From positions 1-47,931 of the forward strand of contig CAZYBG010000016.1 in assembly GCA_964645155.1 (NCBI GenBank): a stretch of 47,931 nt of DNA, given 5' to 3'. The translations under genes and the position numbers were made by a program. The DNA comes from CAZYBG01 sp964645155. GTDB lineage: Bacteria; Pseudomonadota; Alphaproteobacteria; Rhodobacterales; Rhodobacteraceae. This document shows positions 33,272-40,907 of this stretch, in pieces (the first letter of the stretch is position 1; each line of letters starts with the position of its first letter). The notes under the pieces are model-generated. The model saw only the letters and a program-made list of their open reading frames with translations, ran no database searches and was not told the DNA's origin.

Positions 33272-34065
33272 CCGAACCGCCCTTCGAGATGCGCCAGCGG
33301 TGCAAGCGCGTCATGCGCGGTCAGGTCGGCGCGCATCGGCGTCACCGAGATGTAGCCCTCGATGTTGACCGTCCCGTCGGTGTCCTCGCCCGAACCCACG
33401 TCCTGCCGGCCGCCGCGGACCCAGAGGAACCGCCGCCCGGAGGGCGACAGATGCGGCTCGACGCCGAAGCTGGTGCCGCGGCGGAAGCCCTGGCGGACGA
33501 CGCGCAGGCCGCGCACGCCGGCGGCCCCGGCTGGCGGAAAGTTGACGTTGTAGAACAGCCGGTAGTCGCCGCCGTCCCAGCGCGCGTGGTCGAGAAGCAG
33601 GCGCACCACCGCCGCGCCGTGGGCGGCCGCGGCCTCGAACGGGTCGGGCCGGGCGAGGTTGCCGGGGCCGTAGAACTGGCTGAGCGCGATTGCCGGCAGC
33701 CCCTGCAGCGCGGCCTCCATCGCGCCGCCGATGGTGCCCGAATAGAGCACGTTCTCGGCCGCGTTGTTGCCGCGGTTGACGCCCGACAGCACGAGGTCGG
33801 GCCGGGCATCGACCATCGCGTCGTAGAGGCCCGCCATGACGCAATCGGCGGGCGAGCCTTCGGCGGCGAAGCGGCGCGGGCCGAGCTCGGCGATCATCGT
33901 CGGGTGGGTGTAGGAGATGGCGTGGCCTACGCCCGACTGCTCGAACGCGGGCGCCACGACCCAGACCTCGCCCGCCGGCCCCGCGATCTCGGCGGCGACC
34001 GCCTCGAGCACCTTGAGGCCGGGCGCGTTGATGCCGTCGTCGTTGGTCAGAAGGATCCGCATCAC
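33268..34065 (-). CDS. surE: 5'/3'-nucleotidase SurE
   Basis: A 265-residue metal-dependent nucleoside monophosphate phosphatase. MRILLTNDDGINAPG provides the metal-binding Asp pair, and SGVNRGNNAAENVLYSGTIGGAMEA is the SurE signature. Two adjacent ATGs are possible starts (34065, 34062). It is the first gene of the surE-pcm-nlpD unit and is coupled to pcm by a 4-base overlap. Confidence 0.94.
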   Translation of the reverse strand: MMRILLTNDDGINAPGLKVLEAVAAEIAGPAGEVWVVAPAFEQSGVGHAISYTHPTMIAELGPRRFAAEGSPADCVMAGLYDAMVDARPDLVLSGVNRGNNAAENVLYSGTIGGAMEAALQGLPAIALSQFYGPGNLARPDPFEAAAAHGAAVVRLLLDHARWDGGDYRLFYNVNFPPAGAAGVRGLRVVRQGFRRGTSFGVEPHLSPSGRRFLWVRGGRQDVGSGEDTDGTVNIEGYISVTPMRADLTAHDALAPLAHLEGRFG

Positions 34066-34140
34066 CCGCCCCCTTGCCGGTCCTGACCTAGCGGAGGCGG
34101 GGCCGGGCGTAAAGGCGGGGGGTGGGGGTGAGGGGCGGGG

Positions 34141-34572
34141 CTAGTTGAAGGCCGACGGCAGCGCGCCGGCGATGTCGATGATCCGGCCGCTGTCGGGATA
34201 GGCCCGCACGATCACGTCGCCGATGATGTAGTAGCGCCACTCGTCGTCGCGCCGGTAGTCGGGCAGCCGGTAGCGCCGCGGCTCGCGGATCAGTTCGGCG
34301 TCGGCCGCGCTGAGCACATCGCCCGGTCCAACCCGGCGCGCGTCGCTGTAGCCGTCGCGGTACCCCCGATCGTAGCCCCAGTCCAGACCGCGGCCGGCCG
34401 GATCGCGGTTCCGATCGCGGGCCCATTCGTCGCGCGCGATGCAGCGCTGCCGGCGCAGGACATGGTCGGGCGGGCAGGCGATGAGCCGGTCGCCCCGGTC
34501 CTGGGCGCCGGACGGCGCCGGGGCGGCGATTGGCAGGGCGGCGGTGGCCGCGATGAGAAGCATCCGTTTCAT
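34141..34572 (-). CDS. Small exported protein, RcnB-like
   Basis: A 143-residue protein with a signal peptide (about 1-23, ending SGAQ). One Cys pair (CPPDHVLRRQRC) follows, then an Arg/Asp/Tyr-rich middle (GLDWGYDRGYRDGYSDARR). The C-terminal 45 residues (YRLPDYRRDDEWRYYIIGDVIVRAYPDSGRIIDI) resemble the periplasmic RcnB/YohN-type domain. Similarity was judged by eye and is weak. It is isolated on the minus strand, between surE and the DUF2892 gene. Confidence 0.65.
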   Translation of the reverse strand: MKRMLLIAATAALPIAAPAPSGAQDRGDRLIACPPDHVLRRQRCIARDEWARDRNRDPAGRGLDWGYDRGYRDGYSDARRVGPGDVLSAADAELIREPRRYRLPDYRRDDEWRYYIIGDVIVRAYPDSGRIIDIAGALPSAFN

Positions 34573-34649
34573 GTCGTGCCAACGCGCCCGGCTGCCGCCG
34601 GGTTCCAGGCGGCGTCACCGCCCCGGCAGACGACGGCCGAGGTCGGGCG

Positions 34650-34856
34650 TCAGGCCTTGCCGACAGGGCAGGTCGAGAGCCCCAGAAGCGTGTAGGCCGG
34701 ACAGCTGCCCAAGAGCCCGGTGGCCAGCGGGACGATGCCGATCAGCAGGGCCCAGCGCCACGGCGCCTCCGGCAGGGCCAGGAATGCCGCGAGGAGCGCG
34801 AGGCCCGCGGCGATGCGCAGGCCGCGGTCGACGGCGCCGACGTTCTTCTTCAGCAT
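34650..34856 (-). CDS. DUF2892 (YgaP-type) small membrane protein
   Basis: A 68-residue protein with two membrane helices. It starts MLKKNVGAVDRGLRIAAGLAL, the DUF2892 signature (N-x-G-x-x-D-R), and ends GSCPAYTLLGLSTCPVG, with the conserved Cys-Pro of the family. It is the membrane anchor fold also found in rhodanese YgaP. GGAGACC lies before the ATG. It follows the Crp/Fnr gene on the same strand, with a palindrome in between. Confidence 0.87.
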   Translation of the reverse strand: MLKKNVGAVDRGLRIAAGLALLAAFLALPEAPWRWALLIGIVPLATGLLGSCPAYTLLGLSTCPVGKA

Positions 34857-34917
34857 GGGAGGTCTCCTCTTCCCGACAGCGGATGACCCGACGCTAGGCG
34901 GCGCCCCGCGGCGGGTC

Positions 34918-34932
34918 TGTGACCTTGTCACA
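34918..34932. promoter_or_regulatory. Crp/Fnr-type palindrome upstream of the DUF2892 gene
   Basis: TGTGACCTTGTCACA is a perfect 6-bp inverted repeat with a 3-base centre, containing TGTGA and TCACA half-sites. It overlaps the stop of the Crp/Fnr gene. Its centre is 69 bases before the DUF2892 ATG. A weak -10 (TAGCGT, minus strand 34896-34891) would give a start site about 41 bases from the palindrome centre, as for class II activation. Confidence 0.6.
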
Positions 34933-35578
34933 CCCCCGCGGTGCGGCGCAGCGCCGCGGCGTCGGCCAGCCGGACGCGGCCCCGCCCGGTCGTGACGAGC
35001 CCGGCGCGCGCCCATGCCTCGAGCTTGCGCGCCACGACCTCGCGCGCCGAGCCGATCGCGGCGGCAAGTTCGGCCTGGGTGGCGCGCACCTCGCCGGCGG
35101 CGTCGGCGCGCGCCACCAGATGTGCGGCGAGGCGCGCCTCGACCGGCAGGAAGGCGACGCGCTCGACCGCGTGCATCAGCGCCTGCATCCGCGCGGCGAG
35201 CGCGGCGAAGACGAGGCGCCGGAACCCCGACGACGAGTCGAGGAGCGCAAGGAACGCCTCGCGCGGCACGAGGACGAGGCGCGTCTCGGCCTCGGCCAGC
35301 GCCTCGGCGCTGTAGGCCGCGCCGCCGAGAAGGCCGAGCGTCGACTGGATGCAGGACTGGCCCGGGGTCACGGCATAGAGCAGCACCTCGCGCCCGGTCC
35401 GGCCGACCAGATGCACCCCGATCTCGCCCGCAAGGACCACGGCATAGCCCCTGACCGTCTCGCCCGGGCGGAACAGCACCGCGCCCTTCGGCAGGGTCGC
35501 GGGCCGCAGCGCGTCGAGCCGCGCCCGGGCCTCGGGCGCGAGCCCGGCAAGCTCCGGCACCTCCTCGGTCCAGCCCAT
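34928..35578 (-). CDS. Crp/Fnr-family transcriptional regulator
   Basis: A 216-residue regulator. The N-terminal cyclic-nucleotide-binding-type beta roll (about 25-135; GAVLFRPGETVRGYAVVLAGEIGVHL) is followed by a dimer helix and a winged HTH (ATQAELAAAIGSAREVVARKLEAWARAGLV, about 165-195). No cluster-binding Cys set of FNR is visible (one Cys, about residue 76), so cAMP or another signal is more likely. Its ATG overlaps the mmsB stop (ATGA), so it is translated with the valine pathway genes. Confidence 0.88.
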   Translation of the reverse strand: MGWTEEVPELAGLAPEARARLDALRPATLPKGAVLFRPGETVRGYAVVLAGEIGVHLVGRTGREVLLYAVTPGQSCIQSTLGLLGGAAYSAEALAEAETRLVLVPREAFLALLDSSSGFRRLVFAALAARMQALMHAVERVAFLPVEARLAAHLVARADAAGEVRATQAELAAAIGSAREVVARKLEAWARAGLVTTGRGRVRLADAAALRRTAGV

Positions 35579-36450
35579 CAGCCGCGCCCGCGCGCCTCGA
35601 AGCGCGGCAGCATGGCCGAGAAGTCGCGGCCGTGGCCGTCCTCGTCCTCGACGAAGCGGCGGTAGAGCTCGGCCGCGAGCGCGCCCATCGGCGTGTCGGC
35701 GCCGGCCGCCTCGGCCGCCTGCTGGCTCAACCGCAGGTCCTTCAGCATGAGGTCGGCCGCAAAGCCGGGGCGGTAGCCGTTGTCGGCGGGGCTCTTCGGG
35801 CCGATGCCGGGGGCGGGGCAGTAGGTGGTGAGGCTCCAGGACTGCCCCGAGGAGGTCGAGACCACATCGAACATCTTCTGCCGGTCGAGGCCCAGCCGGT
35901 CGGCCAGCGCGAAAGCCTCGCAGGTGGCGATCATGGTGACGCCGAGGATCATGTTGTTGCAGATCTTGGCCGCCTGCCCGGCGCCCGCGCCGCCGCAATG
36001 GACCGCCTTCGCGCCCATCACCTCGAACAGCGGCGCGACCCGCGTGAACGCCTCCGCCGGCCCGCCCGCCATGAAGGTCAGCGTGCCCGCCGCCGCGCCG
36101 GCGGTGCCGCCCGAGACCGGCGCATCGACCGCCATCAGCCCCGCCGCCGCGGCCTCCTCCGCTACGGCGCGGGCGCTGTCCACATCGACGGTCGAGCAGT
36201 CGAGCAGCACCGCGCCCGGCGCCATCGCCGGGATCACCTCGGCCGCCACCGCCCGCAGGATCGCGCCGTTCGGCAGCATGGTGAGGACCACCTCGGCCCC
36301 GCGCGCGGCGTCGGCGGCGCTGGCAGCGGGCGTCACGCCCGCGGGGCAGGGGGCCGTGGTATCGTAGCCGGTGACGGCGTGGCCCGCCCCGGCGAGGTTC
36401 GCCGCCATCGGCGCGCCCATGTTGCCGAGACCGATGAAACCCACCTTCAT
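35578..36450 (-). CDS. mmsB: 3-hydroxyisobutyrate dehydrogenase
   Basis: A 290-residue NAD-dependent beta-hydroxyacid dehydrogenase that oxidises 3-hydroxyisobutyrate to methylmalonate semialdehyde. VGFIGLGNMGAPMAANLAGAGHAV is the nucleotide loop and family signature, and DAPVSGGTAGAAAGTLTFMAGG and the catalytic Lys in GAGQAAKICNNM are present. It is flanked by the hydrolase making its substrate (start overlapping that stop) and the Crp gene (overlap at the other end). Confidence 0.92.
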   Translation of the reverse strand: MKVGFIGLGNMGAPMAANLAGAGHAVTGYDTTAPCPAGVTPAASAADAARGAEVVLTMLPNGAILRAVAAEVIPAMAPGAVLLDCSTVDVDSARAVAEEAAAAGLMAVDAPVSGGTAGAAAGTLTFMAGGPAEAFTRVAPLFEVMGAKAVHCGGAGAGQAAKICNNMILGVTMIATCEAFALADRLGLDRQKMFDVVSTSSGQSWSLTTYCPAPGIGPKSPADNGYRPGFAADLMLKDLRLSQQAAEAAGADTPMGALAAELYRRFVEDEDGHGRDFSAMLPRFEARGRG

Positions 36451-37493
36451 GCCAGTTCCTCCTCCAGGTTCAGCGCCTCGGACCCGAGCGGCATCAGCAG
36501 CCGCGAGACGTCGATCGGCGGCACTCGTTCGGGATCGGCATGGCGCCAGCGCGGGCAGCGGTCCTTGTCGACAATGGCGGCGCGGATGCCCTCAAGGAAG
36601 TCGCCATGCTCCATTGCGCGGTGGGTGAAGCGGTATTCCAGCTCGAGCGCGCGGCGGATCGAGGTCGTGCCGCGCAGCCGGTGGATCATCTCGACGGCGC
36701 AGGCCATCGACAGGGGCGCGTGCCGCCCGATCCGCTCCAGCGCGGCGCTGGCGAAGGCCGTGCCGTCGGCCCGAAGCGCGCGGATGATGTCGCCGAGCTG
36801 CTCGCCGCCGAAGCAGCGGTCGATGTCGGCCTGCGCCGGGGCAAGGGCGCCCGCGGGCGGCGTCTCGGCCGCATCGGCGATGCGCTTCCAGTTGCCGGTG
36901 GCGCAGAGCTCGGCCTTCAGCGCCTCCCACCGCGCCTCGGGCACGAAGCGGTCGGCGAAGCCGGCATGGATTGCGTCCGCCGGTCCCATCCGGTGCGCGG
37001 TCAGCGCCAGATACTCGCCGCACCGCCCGGGCGCGTTCGCCAGCAAAAGCGAGCCGCCGACATCGGGCACGAGGCCGATGCCGCATTCCGGCATGGCGAC
37101 CTGCGCGCTCTCGCCGACGATCCGGTGGCTCGCGTGGCAGCCGACGCCGACGCCGCCGCCCATGGTGAAGCCCTGCAGGAAGCTGACCACGGGCTTGGGA
37201 TATTCGTGGAGCCGCGCGTTCGTCCGGTACTCGTCGCGCCAGAACCGGCGGCCATAGGCGAAATCGCCCTTCGTTCCGGTGGCGTACATCTCGGCGATGT
37301 CGCCGCCCGCGCTGAAGGCCCGCCCGCCGGCGGCGTCGATCACGACCAGCGCCACGCCCACATCGTCGCGCCAGCCCTGCAGCGCCGCCTCGATGCCGAG
37401 GCACATCGCATGCGTCACCGCGTTCAGCGCCGCGGGGCGGTTCAGCGTGATCCGCCCCGCGCAGCCCTCGGTGCGGACGATCAGGTGGCTCAT
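36447..37493 (-). CDS. 3-hydroxyisobutyryl-CoA hydrolase (enoyl-CoA hydratase fold)
   Basis: A 348-residue crotonase-fold protein of the HIBCH type, longer than ordinary enoyl-CoA hydratases (about 260). The oxyanion-hole region is AFSAGGDIAEMYATG, the second is FTMGGGVGVGCHASHRI, and the catalytic PECGIGLVPDVGGSLLL follows. It hydrolyses 3-hydroxyisobutyryl-CoA in valine degradation. The ATG at 37493 overlaps the end of the acyl-CoA dehydrogenase gene, and the stop overlaps the mmsB start. No separate enoyl-CoA hydratase gene for the preceding step lies in the window. Confidence 0.9.
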   Translation of the reverse strand: MSHLIVRTEGCAGRITLNRPAALNAVTHAMCLGIEAALQGWRDDVGVALVVIDAAGGRAFSAGGDIAEMYATGTKGDFAYGRRFWRDEYRTNARLHEYPKPVVSFLQGFTMGGGVGVGCHASHRIVGESAQVAMPECGIGLVPDVGGSLLLANAPGRCGEYLALTAHRMGPADAIHAGFADRFVPEARWEALKAELCATGNWKRIADAAETPPAGALAPAQADIDRCFGGEQLGDIIRALRADGTAFASAALERIGRHAPLSMACAVEMIHRLRGTTSIRRALELEYRFTHRAMEHGDFLEGIRAAIVDKDRCPRWRHADPERVPPIDVSRLLMPLGSEALNLEEELA

Positions 37494-38635
37494 CCCCGCG
37501 CCGCCAGCATGGCGCGCGCCACGATCAGCCGCATGATCTCGTTCGTGCCCTCGAGGATCTGGTGCACCCGCAGGTCGCGCACCACCTTCTCGATGCCGTA
37601 GTCGGCGAGATAGCCGTAGCCGCCATGCAGCTGCAGGCACTGGTCGGCGACCTTCGAGCCCGCCTCGGTCACGAACTTCTTCGCCATTGCGCAGTGCTTG
37701 GTCGCGTCGGGCGCGCCGTGGTCGAGCTTCCACGCCGCCTGGCGCAGGAAGACGCGGGCCGCCTGCAATTCGATCTCCATCTCGGCCAGCCGGAACTGCA
37801 GCGCCTGGAACCGGTCGAGCGTCTGGCCGAAGGCGCGCCGCTCGCCCATATAGGCCAGCGTCGCCTCCAGCGCCCCCTGCGCCGCGCCGAGCGAGCAGGC
37901 GGCGATGTTGAGCCGGCCGCCGTCGAGCCCCGCCATCGCATAGGCAAAGCCCCGCCCCTCCTCGCCCAGCAGGTTCTCCGCCGGCGTCAGGCAGCCGTCG
38001 AGCTGGACCTGGCGGGTGGGCTGCGACCGCCAGCCCATCTTGTCCTCGAGCCCGCCGAAGGTCAGCCCCTCGGCCCCATCCTCGACCACGAAGGCCGAGA
38101 TGCCCTTCGGCCCCGCGCCGCCCGAGCGCGCCATGACGATGTAGGCGTCGGAATAGCCGCCGCCCGAGATGAAGGCCTTGGTGCCGGTCAGCCGCCAGCC
38201 CGCATTCGTCCGCTCGGCCCTGGTCGCCAGGGCCGCGGCGTCCGAGCCCGAGCCGGGTTCGGTCAGGCAGTAGGAGAAGACCGTCTCCATCGTCAGCGCC
38301 CGGGGCAGGAACCTCGCCTTGATCTCGTCCGAGCCGAAGGCGTCGAGCATCTTCGCGCACATGTTGTGGATAGACAGGAACGCCGCGACCGAGGGGCAGG
38401 CCGTCGACAGTGCCTCGAACACCAGCGTCGCGTCGAGCCGCGACAGCCCCGACCCGCCCGCGCCCTCGGAGACGCAGAGCCCGCCGAAGCCGAGCTCTGC
38501 CAGCTTCGGCCAGAGCGCCTTCGGGATCGTGCCGTCGCGCTCCCAGTCGCGCGCGAAGGGCGCGATGTGCTCGGCGCCGAAGGCGCGGGCCATGTCGAAG
38601 ATCGCCTCCTGCTCGCCGCTCAGCGCGAAGTCCAT
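37490..38635 (-). CDS. Acyl-CoA dehydrogenase, probably isobutyryl-CoA dehydrogenase
   Basis: A 381-residue FAD enzyme of normal length. YCLTEPGSGSDAAAL and the C-terminal catalytic-region motif QILEGTNEIMRLIVARAML are present. Position at the head of the HIBCH-mmsB operon makes isobutyryl-CoA the likely substrate (isobutyryl-CoA to methacrylyl-CoA). A TetR-type palindrome lies 25-44 bases upstream of the ATG. The stop overlaps the downstream hydrolase start. Confidence 0.9.
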   Translation of the reverse strand: MDFALSGEQEAIFDMARAFGAEHIAPFARDWERDGTIPKALWPKLAELGFGGLCVSEGAGGSGLSRLDATLVFEALSTACPSVAAFLSIHNMCAKMLDAFGSDEIKARFLPRALTMETVFSYCLTEPGSGSDAAALATRAERTNAGWRLTGTKAFISGGGYSDAYIVMARSGGAGPKGISAFVVEDGAEGLTFGGLEDKMGWRSQPTRQVQLDGCLTPAENLLGEEGRGFAYAMAGLDGGRLNIAACSLGAAQGALEATLAYMGERRAFGQTLDRFQALQFRLAEMEIELQAARVFLRQAAWKLDHGAPDATKHCAMAKKFVTEAGSKVADQCLQLHGGYGYLADYGIEKVVRDLRVHQILEGTNEIMRLIVARAMLAARG

Positions 38636-38659
38636 GGGCCTCTTTCCCCCGCAGATGCG

Positions 38660-38679
38660 AATTGAACGATCGTTTAATT
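38660..38679. promoter_or_regulatory. TetR-type operator upstream of the valine operon
   Basis: AATTGAACGATCGTTTAATT is a 20-bp palindrome with a single mismatched pair, in an otherwise GC-rich area. Such AACGATCGTT-centred sites are typical for TetR-family regulators of acyl-CoA metabolism. No TetR gene is in the window. Placement just before the acyl-CoA dehydrogenase start suggests repression of that operon; the divergent hydrolase gene starts 141 bases away. Confidence 0.65.
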
Positions 38680-38819
38680 CCCGGCGCCAGAACTAGCTGG
38701 ACCGGCCGCCCCCTGGCAAGGGCGGCCCGCCACCGATCTTGCGGCATCGCGCGGCGAGTGCCAGTCTTTTCGCAGCGGTCGGGCCGAGGCATGGCCCGGA
38801 TCGGGCCGGGAGGGGCGTC

Positions 38820-39662
38820 ATGGCAAAGCGGCTGGCCGTCGCCGTCCTGCACGGCATGGGGCGGCAGGCAAAGCCCGACCCGGCCGATACTGCGCGGCGG
38901 AGCTTTTCCGCCGGGCTCCACCGCCAGCTCGTCGTCGCGCTCGGCGCCGCGACGATGGCGCGCGTCGACTGGCACGAGGTGTTCTGGGCCGACGTGATCG
39001 AGCCGCGCCAGGTCGACTACCTGCGCCGCGCCGGCCCGGCGGTCAGCCGCGGGCCGTTCCGCGACTTCGTGATCAACAGCCTCGGCGACGCCGCAAGCTA
39101 CCGCCGCACCGACGTGACGAGCTTCAACACGACCTACCAGGACGTGCACCTGCGGATGTCGCTGACGCTCGCCAACCTCGAGGACGCGGCGGGCGCCGAG
39201 GCGCCGGTTCTCATCGTCGCGCATTCGCTCGGCGGCTTCATCGCGTCGAACTACATCTGGGACATGCAGGCCGGCCACGTCACCGCGCCGACGCCGTTCC
39301 GGCGCTGCGAGCAGGTCGCCGGCATCGTCACCTTCGGCTGCAACATCCCGGTCTTTCTGTTCGCCCTGCCGCCCGAGCGGATCGCCGCGATCGCGCGGCC
39401 CTCCGCCGCGCTGCCGCCCGCGCTCCGGCTCGACCCGTGGTGGCTCAACCTCCATGCCCGCGCCGATGTGCTCGGCTACCCGCTCGCCCCCGCCGGCGCG
39501 GGCTACGCCGCGCTCGCGGCCCGTGGCGAGCTCGAGGATCGCCGGATCCGGGCCGGCGGCCTCCTGCGAAGCTGGAACGCGCTGTCGCACTTCGCCTACT
39601 GGACCGACCGGCGGTTCGCCGTGGCGCTCGGCGCGCGGATCGCGGCCCTGCTCGGCGGCTAG
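38820..39662 (+). CDS. Alpha/beta hydrolase-like protein of unknown substrate
   Basis: A 280-residue protein starting MAKRLAVAVLHGMGRQ (beta strand and HG oxyanion-type motif). VLIVAHSLGGFIASNYIWD is a lipase-like nucleophile elbow with Ser about 137. The C-terminal His is probably in WNALSHFAYW. It has no signal peptide. GGGAGGGG precedes the ATG. I do not recognise a characterised family. It ends in a 4-base overlap with the convergent YbdK-type gene. Confidence 0.72.
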   Translation: MAKRLAVAVLHGMGRQAKPDPADTARRSFSAGLHRQLVVALGAATMARVDWHEVFWADVIEPRQVDYLRRAGPAVSRGPFRDFVINSLGDAASYRRTDVTSFNTTYQDVHLRMSLTLANLEDAAGAEAPVLIVAHSLGGFIASNYIWDMQAGHVTAPTPFRRCEQVAGIVTFGCNIPVFLFALPPERIAAIARPSAALPPALRLDPWWLNLHARADVLGYPLAPAGAGYAALAARGELEDRRIRAGGLLRSWNALSHFAYWTDRRFAVALGARIAALLGG

Positions 39663-40786
39663 AGATCGGCGTGGAACTCCTCGATCAGGTGCCGCACCAC
39701 GGCACGGAGCGCCGCGTCGTGGTCGGCCCCGCCGAGCTTCGCCGCCTCCAGCACCGCCCGCTGCCGGTCGGCCGAGGGGCCGGCCAGCGCCATCGCCCGC
39801 GCCCGGGCGCATTCCTCGGTCGCGTTGAGCCAGCCCGCATCCTCGGCGATCAGATGCAGCAGCTCGTCGATCAGCTCGGGCATCGGAACGATCTCGTGCC
39901 GGCCAAAGTCGATCAGCCCCTGCGAGGTGCCGTAGCGCTGCGCCCGCCAGCGGTTCTCGGCCACCAGGAACGGGTCGTAGATCCGCCAGCGCTGGTTGCG
40001 CTGCGACAGCCGCCAGAGCATCCGCAACGTCGCCTGGGTCAGCGCCGCCAGCGTCAGCGTGTCCTCGAGCCGCGGGCTCACGTCGCAGATCCGGCTCTCC
40101 AGCGTCGGAAACCGGTGCGACGGGCGCAGGTCCCACCAGATCTTCGTCGCGTCCTCGATCAGCTTCAGATCGGTGAGCACGCCGACCGACCGCTCGAACT
40201 CGCCCCATGAGCCGAGCCGCGGCGGCAGGCCGGTGCGCGGCATGTTGTCGAACACCGTCAGCCGGTACGAGGCCAGCCCGGTATCCTCGCCCTGCCAGAA
40301 CGGCGAGGAGCAGGACAGCGCCAGCAGATGCGGCAGGAAGTAGGCGAACTGGTTCATCAGGTCGATGCGCGTCTCCTCGGCCTCGATCCCGACATGGACA
40401 TGCATCCCGCAGATCAGCATCCGCCGCGCCACGCCCTGCATTTCGCGCGCCAGCCCCACATAGCGGTCCTTCGGCGTGTGGTGCTGTGCCTTCCAGTCCG
40501 AGAACGGGTGGCACGAGGCCGCGATCGGGGCGAGGCCGTGGCGCCCGGCGACCTCGGCGATGGTGCGGCGGAGCCGGCGCAGGTCGTCGCGCGCGCCGCC
40601 GATCGTCTGGTGTGGCCGGGTGCCGACCTCGATCTGGCACTGCAGGAATTCCGGGCTTACCTGGCCCTCGAGCGCCTCGACGCAGGCCGCCATCAGATCG
40701 GGCGGCGCCTCGGCGAGCCCCAGTGTCTCCTGGTCGACGAGGAGGTATTCCTCCTCAATGCCGATGCTGAAGGCCGGTTCGCCCAT
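39659..40786 (-). CDS. Carboxylate-amine ligase, YbdK/GCS2 family
   Basis: A 375-residue ATP-dependent ligase of the glutamate-cysteine ligase type 2 fold. SIGIEEEYLLVD (about 7-18) is the metal/nucleotide-binding opening, and CGMHVHVGI, SPFWQGEDTGLASYR and RPSHRFPTLESRICDV are conserved in YbdK proteins. E. coli YbdK has weak glutamate-cysteine ligase activity, but the true substrates are unknown. It lies between mmsA and the rest of the valine genes without obvious connection. Confidence 0.9.
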   Translation of the reverse strand: MGEPAFSIGIEEEYLLVDQETLGLAEAPPDLMAACVEALEGQVSPEFLQCQIEVGTRPHQTIGGARDDLRRLRRTIAEVAGRHGLAPIAASCHPFSDWKAQHHTPKDRYVGLAREMQGVARRMLICGMHVHVGIEAEETRIDLMNQFAYFLPHLLALSCSSPFWQGEDTGLASYRLTVFDNMPRTGLPPRLGSWGEFERSVGVLTDLKLIEDATKIWWDLRPSHRFPTLESRICDVSPRLEDTLTLAALTQATLRMLWRLSQRNQRWRIYDPFLVAENRWRAQRYGTSQGLIDFGRHEIVPMPELIDELLHLIAEDAGWLNATEECARARAMALAGPSADRQRAVLEAAKLGGADHDAALRAVVRHLIEEFHADL

Positions 40787-40875
40787 GAATCCCTCCGGTC
40801 CCGCCCGCGCGCCCCCGCGGCGCCCGCGGGCCAGTCGCCATCCCCGTCAGCCCGCTCCGGACATCGCACGGCGGT

Positions 40876-40896
40876 GCGGGGGTGTGAAACCCCCGC
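40876..40896 (-). terminator. Hairpin downstream of mmsA
   Basis: GCGGGGGT (40876-40883) and ACCCCCGC (40889-40896) form a perfect 8-bp stem with a 5-base loop, 11 bases past the mmsA stop. There is no U-tract, so it may be a factor-assisted terminator or a 3'-end stabiliser. Confidence 0.55.
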
Positions 40897-40907
40897 CTTC
40901 CGCCGGC

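Noticed and set aside
37494..40640. Upstream extension of the HIBCH frame giving a 1397-residue product
   Set aside because: The extension runs through the acyl-CoA dehydrogenase and YbdK genes in another frame. Only 36447-37493 matches a protein family.
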